A stretch of 13,187 bases of DNA. Origin: Deltaproteobacteria bacterium (GTDB taxonomy: Bacteria; Desulfobacterota; Binatia; UBA9968). Below are positions 7,498 to 13,187 of this stretch, piece by piece. The stretch is taken from assembly GCA_016184235.1 (NCBI GenBank), contig JACPDC010000365.1, positions 1-13,187 of the forward strand, given 5' to 3'. Each line of letters begins with the position of its first letter. The first letter of the stretch is position 1. The notes under the pieces are model-generated. The model made no database searches, was not told where the DNA came from, and saw nothing but the letters and a program-made list of their open reading frames with translations. Position numbers and translations under genes: made by a program.

Positions 7498-7994
7498 GCT
7501 TGAATATTCGCCTGGTGGTGAACGGGACGCGCCATCGCGCCAAGATAGAACCGTCTCTCTCCCTGCTCGATTTCCTCCGCGACACGCTCGGCTACAAGGG
7601 CGCCAAGATCTGCTGCAACACCGGCGAGTGCGGCGCCTGCACGGTTCTGTTCAACGGCAAGCCGGTGAATTCCTGCGTGGTGCTTGCCGCCGACGCCGCC
7701 GGCGCCGAGATCGTCACCGTGGAGGGTCTCGCGGAAGGAGGCAGGCTCCACCCGGTCCAGCAGGCGTTCATCGATACCGCCGCGGTGCAATGCGGCTACT
7801 GCATACCGGGATTCATCATATCCGTGAAAGCGCTGCTTGACCGCACCAAGAATCCGACTCCGGAGGAGATCGAAGAGGCGGTCTCCGGCAACATCTGCCG
7901 CTGCACGGGTTACACGAAGATCATCGATGCCATTCAGATCGCCGCCCGGCAGCTGCAAGGTTCGACCGGGCTCACCTCAAAAGCGAGGAGCTGA
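7494..7994 (+). CDS. [2Fe-2S] iron-sulfur small subunit of molybdenum hydroxylase 2 (CoxS-like)
   Basis: 166 aa. Cluster ligands are C41, C46, C49 and C61 (C-x4-C-x2-C-x11-C), and C100, C103, C135 and C137 (C-x2-C-x31-C-x1-C), the full set for two [2Fe-2S] centres. An extra Cys, C40, precedes the first ligand. The C-terminal motif reads QCGYCIPGF where the family usually has QCGYCTPGM, a small substitution next to the Mo-proximal cluster. The ATG overlaps the stop of the FAD gene by 4 bp, and the Mo-pterin gene begins 4 bp after the stop. The cluster ligands are intact even though the partner Mo-pterin gene is interrupted. Confidence 0.93.
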   Translation: MSLNIRLVVNGTRHRAKIEPSLSLLDFLRDTLGYKGAKICCNTGECGACTVLFNGKPVNSCVVLAADAAGAEIVTVEGLAEGGRLHPVQQAFIDTAAVQCGYCIPGFIISVKALLDRTKNPTPEEIEEAVSGNICRCTGYTKIIDAIQIAARQLQGSTGLTSKARS

Positions 7995-7998
7995 AGTC

Positions 7999-9408
7999 AT
8001 GGCAAAACCTGAGTACAGCGTGCTGGGCACAAGCATTCCCAGAATGGGTGGAGTCGAGCGGGTCACCGGGGCGGGCATTTATGGCGTCGATCTCGTGCTG
8101 CAAGACGCGCTCCCTGGCGGCATTCTCAGGAGCCAGCACGCGCACGCCAAGATCGTCAGCATCGACACCAGCGAAGCGAAATCGATTCCGGGCGTGCGCG
8201 CAGTCGTGACCGCGGCCGACGCGCCGGACGTGCGCTACGGCCGCACCACCATCGATCTCGTCAAGCAAGCGCTCAAGAAAATCAAAGTCGTCTACGAGCC
8301 TCTGCCGGTGCTTCTCGATCCGGAAGAGGCGATGAAGCCGAGCGCCCCGACCTTGCACGACGACATGCCGCTGCCAAAGAATTTACCCGCGGATGCGAAG
8401 GTGAAAAATGTTTGCAGCTACACCGTTGTTCACATGGGCGATCCGGACAAAGCCATGGCGGAAGCCGACCTCGTGGTCGACGAAGTCTACGAGACTAAGA
8501 TGATCCATCCGCAATATCTCGAGCCGCGCATCGCTGCAGCCCGGCTGGAACAGAATGGGCGGCTGACGGTCTGGGCCAACGCGCAAGCGCCCTTCGCCGT
8601 GCGCACCGACGTAGCGAAGCTGCTGGCGCTGCCCTTGAGCAAAGTCCGCATCTTGAGCACGGATCTCGGCGGCGGCTTCGGCGGCAAGGCGAGCGGCATC
8701 ACCTCCGGCGCGGCCATTGAGCCGATCTGCGCCTTGCTGGCGCTCGAAGCCAAACGGACGGTGATGATCGTCTTGGACAAGGCGGAGGAAACCATCTCGA
8801 CCACCATCCGCTCGGGCGCGAAAATGTACATTAAAACCGGCGTGAAGAAAGACGGCACTATCGTCGCCCGCACGGGCAAAGTGGTCTATGATGCCGGCGC
8901 CTACTCCGGTTTTGGCGCCATGGCCGGCGCCCGCTGCACGAACATGCTCGGCGGCTGGTACTTGACGCCCAATGTCCACATCGACGGCTACGTGGTTTAC
9001 ACCAATAAGCAGGTCTGCGGCCCGGTGCGCGGTCCCGGCGGGCCCCAGGCGGCTTTCGCCGTAGAGTCGCACATGGATTCGATCGCCGCGAAGCTCGGCA
9101 TGGACCCGGCGGAGTTCCGCCTGAAGAATATGCCTGAAGCCGGCGATAGGATCGTCGGCGTTCCCAAGCTGCGCGATGTTTCGCTGGGTGAGACTATCCG
9201 CATCGCGAAGGAGAAAATCGGCTGGGGCAAGAAGCTAAAAAAGAACCAGGGCATCGGAATAGCCACCGGCTCGTGGATCGAAAGCGCCGGTCCCGGCGGA
9301 GGCGCCATGGTCAAAGTCAACGAAGATGGGTCGGCGACGGTCCACATCGGCAAGATCGATATGGGCACGATCCCCGGGTTTGGCATTCCGCTCATTGTCG
9401 CCGAATAG
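7999..9408 (+). CDS. Molybdopterin-binding subunit of molybdenum hydroxylase 2, N-terminal part (ends at in-frame TAG)
   Basis: 469 aa, against about 760-780 for an intact subunit; the same frame continues after the TAG to 10215 with the rest of the family sequence. The start ATG 7999 follows GAGGAG (7985-7990). Seen: a shortened a/b hammerhead domain (about 15-105), TDLGGGFGGK (221-230) of the first Mo-cofactor domain, the active-site loop GPVRGPGGPQ (341-350, similar to form II YRGxGRP), and the first 50 residues of the second Mo-cofactor domain. Two oddities: from RYGR (79-82) the sequence jumps almost directly to the KVVYEPLP segment (96-103), so roughly 25-30 residues with the usual RYVGEP motif are missing; and the usual GQG of the cofactor loop reads GTI (456-458). 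Together with the TAG this suggests a degraded or split gene. Confidence 0.85.
   Translation: MAKPEYSVLGTSIPRMGGVERVTGAGIYGVDLVLQDALPGGILRSQHAHAKIVSIDTSEAKSIPGVRAVVTAADAPDVRYGRTTIDLVKQALKKIKVVYEPLPVLLDPEEAMKPSAPTLHDDMPLPKNLPADAKVKNVCSYTVVHMGDPDKAMAEADLVVDEVYETKMIHPQYLEPRIAAARLEQNGRLTVWANAQAPFAVRTDVAKLLALPLSKVRILSTDLGGGFGGKASGITSGAAIEPICALLALEAKRTVMIVLDKAEETISTTIRSGAKMYIKTGVKKDGTIVARTGKVVYDAGAYSGFGAMAGARCTNMLGGWYLTPNVHIDGYVVYTNKQVCGPVRGPGGPQAAFAVESHMDSIAAKLGMDPAEFRLKNMPEAGDRIVGVPKLRDVSLGETIRIAKEKIGWGKKLKKNQGIGIATGSWIESAGPGGGAMVKVNEDGSATVHIGKIDMGTIPGFGIPLIVAE
9406..9408 (+). other. In-frame amber codon interrupting the second Mo-pterin subunit
   Basis: The codons read GCC GAA TAG CTG GGG GTG. 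Protein similarity is continuous across the TAG: IVAE before and LGVP after, where the family reads A-E-E-L-G-V. The ancestral codon was therefore most likely GAG (Glu), and one G-to-T change explains the stop. The frame is the same on both sides, so no frameshift is involved. Confidence 0.85.
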
Positions 9409-9420
9409 CTGGGGGTGCCG

Positions 9421-10215
9421 GTGAGCGATGTCATGGTGGTGAATGTCGATACCGACGCCAGCCCGTGGGATGCGGGCACGGTCGGAAGCCGCGGAATCAT
9501 AGTCTCCGGCACCGCGACGCGGCTCGCCGCCATCGACGCGCGCAACCAGCTTTTCAGATTGGCTGCAAACCAGCTTGAAGCCAGCCCCGACGATCTGGAG
9601 ATCAAGGACAAACAGATCCGCGTCAAAGGGACGCCGTCCAAGTCGGTCCCGCTCGCGACCGTCGCCACCGCCGCGCACACCGCGATCGGCGAAGTGATCG
9701 GGCGCGGCTACTGCGATAATAAGGCCATGGAGGCCGAGGAAAAAGCCCGCGGCAGCTCGCAGCCGTTCACGGCGCACGCGTGTATCGTCGAAGTTGATCC
9801 CGATACCGGCAACGTGAAAATTCTAAGATATGTCGCCGTGCACGACATCGGCTTTCCCATCCACCCCGCAGCCGTCGAGGGCCAGATCGAAGGCGCCGCA
9901 GCGATGAGCATCGGCCAGGCGCTCTGTGAACAGGTGGTCTTCGACGACAAAGGCAAGACCCTGAATCCGACGTTCGTTGATTACTTGATGCCCACCTGGA
10001 ACATGATTCCCAGGATCGAGACGGTGCTGGTCAAGGGTTATCCCGGCTCCGGCCCCTACGGCGCCAAAGGCGCCGGCGAAATCGCCTGCGTTCCCGTGTT
10101 GGCCTGCATCGCCAACGCGATCTACAAGGCGGTCGGAGTAAGAGTTACGAAACTCCCCCTCAGCCCGGAAAATGTCTTGAGGGCGATCAGGGAGCAGAAA
10201 AAACCCGCCTCGTAA
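9421..10215 (+). CDS. Molybdopterin-binding subunit of molybdenum hydroxylase 2, C-terminal part (after TAG; independent start uncertain)
   Basis: Continuation, in the same frame, of the second large subunit: most of the second Mo-cofactor domain. It includes the catalytic Glu in GAKGAGEIA (codons at about 10060-10086) and the HDIGFPIHPAAVEGQIEGA segment typical of the family. No ATG lies at the break. A GTG at 9421 is preceded by GGGGG (9411-9415) at 5 nt, the same spacing as the binding-protein gene of this operon, so coupled reinitiation after the TAG is conceivable; GTG 9415 is another possible start but lies too close to the G-run. Codons look normal and there is no further stop. Alternatives: dead 3' part of a pseudogene, or readthrough product of a single gene spanning 7999-10215. 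The CoA-transferase gene begins 9 bp later. Confidence 0.7.
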   Translation: MSDVMVVNVDTDASPWDAGTVGSRGIIVSGTATRLAAIDARNQLFRLAANQLEASPDDLEIKDKQIRVKGTPSKSVPLATVATAAHTAIGEVIGRGYCDNKAMEAEEKARGSSQPFTAHACIVEVDPDTGNVKILRYVAVHDIGFPIHPAAVEGQIEGAAAMSIGQALCEQVVFDDKGKTLNPTFVDYLMPTWNMIPRIETVLVKGYPGSGPYGAKGAGEIACVPVLACIANAIYKAVGVRVTKLPLSPENVLRAIREQKKPAS

Positions 10216-10224
10216 GGCGACGCC

Positions 10225-11403
10225 TTGCTCCCGCTGCAAGGAATAACCGTCGTTTCACTGGAACAAGCCGTCTCGGCGCCGTTCACCACGCGGCAGCTTG
10301 CCGACCTCGGCGCGCGCGTGATCAAGATCGAGCGTCCTCAAGCAGGGGACTTCGCGCGCGCCTATGACGGGACGGTCCTGGGGCAGTCGTCCCACTTCGT
10401 GTGGCTGAACCGCTCCAAGGAAAGCTTCACGCTGGACGTGAAGCACCCGGCGGCGAAGGAGATCTTTGACAGGCTGCTGGCCGGGGCCGACGTCTTCGTG
10501 CAAAACCTCGTTCCGGGCGCCGTGTTGCGGCTCGGGTTGTCCTCCGAATCACTGCTGGCCAAATACCCCCGCATCATCGTCTGCAACATCTCGGGCTACG
10601 GAGCTGACGGCCCCTACAGCCGGAAGAAGGCCTACGACCTGTTGATCCAATGCGAGTCGGGTGTCATGTCCGTGACCGGCACCGCCGAGACGCCCAGCAA
10701 GGCCGGCATCTCGATCGCGGACATCGCCGCCGGCATGTATGGTTATTCCGGTATCCTCACCGGCCTCTACCAGCGCGAGCGCACCGGCAAAGGCACTGCC
10801 TTCGAGGTCTCCATGTTCGAGGCGCTGGGCGAGTGGATGGGCTACCCCGCTTATTTTACCAACTACGGCGGCGCCCCGCCGCCGCGTACCGGCGCCGCCC
10901 ACGCCACCATTCACCCCTACGGCCCGTTCCCGGCGGGGGACGGCAAGAGCCTGTTTTTCGGCGTCCAGAACGAGCGCGAGTGGAAAGACTTCTGCGCCGT
11001 CGTGCTCGAGCAACCAGAGCTGGCTAGCGACCCCCGCTTCAGCAGCAACAGCCGGCGCGATGCCCATCGGCGGGAGCTCGCCGACATCATCATCGGCGCG
11101 TTCTCGCGGCTGAGCGCCGCTGAGGTCGTGGAGCGTCTGGAGCGGGCGCAGATCGCCAACGCGCGTCTCAACACCATGGAAGAATTCTGGGAGCACGAGC
11201 AACTCAAGGCGCGCAAGCGCTGGCGGGAGGTCGACACGCCGAACGGCTCCATCAAAGCGCTGCTGCCGCCGGTGACCATGGAGGGCGTCGAGCCGCGCAT
11301 GGGCGCGGTCCCCTCCGTGGGGCAGCACACCCGCGCCATCCTCGGCGAGCTGGGATTCGACGAGGAGTTCGTCGCCCGCCTCACACGCGAAAACGCCATC
11401 TGA
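10225..11403 (+). CDS. CaiB/BaiF (class III) CoA-transferase
   Basis: 392 aa, normal length for class III CoA-transferases, which move CoA between carboxylic acids through an aspartyl-CoA anhydride without ping-pong release. Seen: the N-terminal LADLGARVIKIERP (25-38) of the CoA-binding Rossmann part, then LNRSKESFTLDVKHP (61-75), and the catalytic Asp D138 in AYDLLIQCESG. The start is a TTG at 10225 preceded by TAAGG at 7-8 nt; MLPLQGITVVSLEQ is the usual beginning of the family, so the non-ATG start is well supported. Last gene of the plus-strand operon, 9 bp after the Mo-pterin gene. Such proteins act on oxalate, mesaconate, carnitine, benzylsuccinate and others; the residues seen here do not decide which. 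In this context it probably activates or recycles the CoA ester of the pathway's substrate. Confidence 0.9.
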   Translation: MLPLQGITVVSLEQAVSAPFTTRQLADLGARVIKIERPQAGDFARAYDGTVLGQSSHFVWLNRSKESFTLDVKHPAAKEIFDRLLAGADVFVQNLVPGAVLRLGLSSESLLAKYPRIIVCNISGYGADGPYSRKKAYDLLIQCESGVMSVTGTAETPSKAGISIADIAAGMYGYSGILTGLYQRERTGKGTAFEVSMFEALGEWMGYPAYFTNYGGAPPPRTGAAHATIHPYGPFPAGDGKSLFFGVQNEREWKDFCAVVLEQPELASDPRFSSNSRRDAHRRELADIIIGAFSRLSAAEVVERLERAQIANARLNTMEEFWEHEQLKARKRWREVDTPNGSIKALLPPVTMEGVEPRMGAVPSVGQHTRAILGELGFDEEFVARLTRENAI

Positions 11404-11433
11404 CCGATCGCTGTTAAGATCCCCCCAATTGCC

Positions 11434-11868
11434 CTATGGTCCGCCGGTAATGTAACTCTCGAGCTGCTTGATCGTGAATTCTCGCTCAGAGATAACAGCT
11501 TTGACCACATCGCCGATGGAAATGAGGCCGACCAATTTGTCTTCTTCGAAAACGGGCAGATGACGAATGCGCTTATCGGTCATAAGCGCCATGCATTCAT
11601 CTACCGATTGGCTGGGACGGACAGTAGTGACCTCAGATGTCATGATTTCTCTTACAGAGGTTTCCTTGGAGGCTTTTCCCTTCAAAATAACCTTCCTGGC
11701 GTAATCCCGCTCCGAAAAAATCCCTGCGAGGCTCTCCCCATCCAGTGCGACTAATGCCCCGGTATTCTTTTCGGCCATCAATTCAAGCGCAGAAAAAACA
11801 GTCGCATCTGGAGAGACCGACCAAATCTGATTTCCCTTTGCCCGCAAAATATCGCGTACGGTTATCAT
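11434..11868 (-). CDS. Two-CBS-domain protein
   Basis: 144 aa made almost entirely of a tandem CBS pair (Bateman module), which typically senses AMP, ATP or other adenosyl ligands. CBS1 spans about residues 7-62 (GALVALDGESLAGIFSERDY) and CBS2 about 75-130 (IRHLPVFEEDKLVGLISIGD). There is no catalytic or DNA-binding domain, so it is a stand-alone sensor. The ATG at 11868 is preceded by GGAGGG (11881-11876) at 7 nt, a strong Shine-Dalgarno. It lies 50 bp downstream of pntB on the same strand and is probably cotranscribed with it. It converges on the CoA-transferase gene with only 30 bp between stops. Many bacteria carry such proteins and their targets are rarely known; a link to transhydrogenase activity is only inference from position. 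Confidence 0.92.
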   Translation of the reverse strand: MITVRDILRAKGNQIWSVSPDATVFSALELMAEKNTGALVALDGESLAGIFSERDYARKVILKGKASKETSVREIMTSEVTTVRPSQSVDECMALMTDKRIRHLPVFEEDKLVGLISIGDVVKAVISEREFTIKQLESYITGGP

Positions 11869-11918
11869 GGCTCTGCCCTCCGTAGAATCCTGTTTATCAT
11901 TTCCTTGGCACGTGCAAC

Positions 11919-13187
11919 CTACGACTTTAGAGCCGCAAAGAGCCTGTTCAGGCTTTCCTTAGCGTCGCCGAAAAGCATCATGCACTTCGGGTCGTAGTAG
12001 AGGTCGTTGTCCACACCGGAAAAGCCCGGCCGCAAACTACGCTTGAGCACAATGATCGATTTCGCCCGGTCGACCTCCAGGATCGGCATTCCGTAAAGCG
12101 GGCTGTTCCTATCATTCTTTGCAGCAGGGTTCGTGACATCATTGGCCCCTATAACCAGAGCGATATCGGCTTCGGGGAAGTAGGGGTTGATCTGCTCCAT
12201 CGCGTACAATTGGTCGTAGGGGACATTCGCCTCCGCGAGCAGGACATTCATGTGCCCAGGCATGCGTCCGGCCACCGGGTGGATGGCGTATTTCACGTTG
12301 ATGCCGCGCTTCATCAGCAGGTTCGCCAACTCCGCAACGCCGTGCTGGGCCTGTGCAACCGCCATGCCGTACCCTGGAACGATGATGACGGAGCGCACGT
12401 CGTCCAATAGAACTGTGACCTCTTCAGGGGAGATACTGCACACGGTCCCTTTCGCTTCCGCTTCCCGGTCGCCCTCCTTCTTTTCTACTTTGCCGAAGGC
12501 GCCAAACAGGACATTAAGGGCCGAGCGATTCATCGCCTTGCACATCAGCAGAGAGAGGAGGAAACCGGAGGTTCCGTCCAGGGAGCCGGTAATGATCTGA
12601 ATTTTGTTCATGAGCACAAAGCCCATTGCCGCATCGGCGAGACCGCCATAGGAATTCAGGAGCGCGATGACCACCGGCATGTCCGCCGCCCCGATGGGAA
12701 TGACCAACAGAAACCCGAAAACAAATGCCAGACCAACCACGATGGTGAACAACGTCCCCGAAGGCGGCATGATGACCAGGTAGATAAGGCTCCCTGCGAT
12801 CACCGCAAGCAAGCTGAGATTAAAGATGTTCTGTCCCTTGTAGGTAATGGGATGTCCTGGCAACAGCCCCTGGAGCTTCGCGGCAGCCATGAGGCTCCCG
12901 GTAAAGGTCAGGCCGCCGACGACCACCTCGAAACCGAGGGCTGTCATGATCACCATATCGAGCTCACCCTGGTGACGGAAGTACTCGGAAATTCCTACCA
13001 GGCAGGCCGCCAGCGCCCCGAGCGAATGGGAAAGGGCTGTCCGTTGGGGCACGGCCGTCATGGGAATCCGGAGCCCCATTGTGCCTCCGATGACGGAGCC
13101 GATGAAGATGCCGATGATGATCCATTTATAAGTGACGATCTCGTGGTGGAACAGGGTTCCCGCGACGGCCATTAACATGCCCAACTC
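11919..13187 (-). CDS. pntB: NAD(P) transhydrogenase (Re/Si-specific) beta subunit, N-terminus outside window
   Basis: 422 residues visible; the first 40 or so of about 460 lie beyond the right edge. Proton-translocating transhydrogenase couples the proton gradient to hydride transfer from NADH to NADP+. Domain II: many hydrophobic membrane segments in visible residues about 1-230, including HSLGALAACLVG (H54 aligns with E. coli His91, important for proton movement), GAADMPVVIALLNSY (166-180), and MCKAMNRS (215-222; N220 aligns with E. coli Asn222). Domain III, the NADP(H)-binding part, about 250-422: PGYGMAVAQAQHGVAE, HPVAGRMPGHMNVLLAEA, GANDVTNPAA, KRSLRPGFSG and MLFGDAK. All motifs are close to the E. 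coli PntB sequence. pntA is expected further right. It may supply NADPH, or balance reducing equivalents from the catabolic genes, but it is transcribed convergently to them. Confidence 0.96.
   Translation of the reverse strand, partial: ELGMLMAVAGTLFHHEIVTYKWIIIGIFIGSVIGGTMGLRIPMTAVPQRTALSHSLGALAACLVGISEYFRHQGELDMVIMTALGFEVVVGGLTFTGSLMAAAKLQGLLPGHPITYKGQNIFNLSLLAVIAGSLIYLVIMPPSGTLFTIVVGLAFVFGFLLVIPIGAADMPVVIALLNSYGGLADAAMGFVLMNKIQIITGSLDGTSGFLLSLLMCKAMNRSALNVLFGAFGKVEKKEGDREAEAKGTVCSISPEEVTVLLDDVRSVIIVPGYGMAVAQAQHGVAELANLLMKRGINVKYAIHPVAGRMPGHMNVLLAEANVPYDQLYAMEQINPYFPEADIALVIGANDVTNPAAKNDRNSPLYGMPILEVDRAKSIIVLKRSLRPGFSGVDNDLYYDPKCMMLFGDAKESLNRLFAALKS

Noticed and set aside
6625..10215. 4-hydroxybenzoyl-CoA reductase
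   Set aside because: The FAD subunit lacks the cysteine-rich [4Fe-4S] insert that defines that enzyme, and the other motifs are generic.
7999..10215. Genome-wide reassignment of TAG (for example pyrrolysine)
   Set aside because: pntB and the CBS gene end normally at TAG, and the interrupted site is expected to be Glu.
4957..11403. Oxalate degradation pair (oxalyl-CoA decarboxylase plus formyl-CoA transferase)
   Set aside because: The family combination fits loosely, but the ThDP enzyme has GDGDF...NDN and N-terminal sequence unlike oxalyl-CoA decarboxylase as I know it, and a Mo hydroxylase sits between the genes.
11404..11433. Bidirectional terminator between the converging genes
   Set aside because: The 30 bp gap shows no convincing hairpin or T-run on either strand.
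1..13187. tRNA, rRNA, CRISPR array, insertion sequence or integrase signals
   Set aside because: None seen: no regularly spaced repeats, no transposase or integrase-like protein, and no recognisable RNA gene; nearly all of the window is accounted for by genes and the one divergent control region.

Overview
The window is GC-rich bacterial DNA, densely coded with short intergenic gaps. It probably comes from a soil or subsurface Gram-negative-type bacterium: it has an exported solute-binding protein and a proton-translocating transhydrogenase. Families of molybdenum hydroxylases and lone NMT1-like binding proteins are abundant in uncultured lineages such as Methylomirabilota/Rokubacteria and in some Beta- and Deltaproteobacteria. 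This placement is inference only; no marker gene is present.

Layout. (1) A minus-strand operon (3721 down to 1, continuing past the left edge) encodes a three-subunit molybdenum hydroxylase of the xanthine dehydrogenase/CO dehydrogenase superfamily, in the order [2Fe-2S] subunit, Mo-pterin subunit, FAD subunit. (2) A divergent control region of about 200 bp (3722-3925) carries a good sigma70-type promoter pointing left and a near-consensus sigma54 (-24/-12) promoter pointing right, with a short inverted repeat and an AT-rich stretch between them. (3) A plus-strand operon (3926-11403) encodes a periplasmic NMT1/SsuA-like binding protein, a thiamine-diphosphate enzyme of the acetolactate synthase-like family, a second molybdenum hydroxylase (order FAD, [2Fe-2S], Mo-pterin), and a class III (CaiB/BaiF) CoA-transferase. 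(4) A convergent minus-strand pair at the right end encodes the beta subunit of a proton-translocating NAD(P) transhydrogenase (pntB, N-terminus outside the window) and, downstream, a two-CBS-domain protein.

How the genes may work together. The plus-strand operon looks like a catabolic module: substrate capture (binding protein), hydroxylation or dehydrogenation (Mo hydroxylase), CoA activation (CoA-transferase) and C-C bond cleavage or formation (ThDP enzyme). The substrate cannot be read from the sequence. The sigma54-type promoter suggests induction through an enhancer-binding activator that is not in the window.

The main anomaly is in the second Mo-pterin subunit. Its frame is interrupted by an in-frame TAG at 9406-9408 where the family normally has Glu, and a conserved N-terminal segment (the RYVGEP-type motif) is missing. 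The gene is therefore a decaying pseudogene, a two-chain version made by stop-restart (a poly-G Shine-Dalgarno precedes a GTG at 9421), a readthrough case, or a sequence or assembly error. TAG ends other genes here normally, so genome-wide amber reassignment is unlikely.
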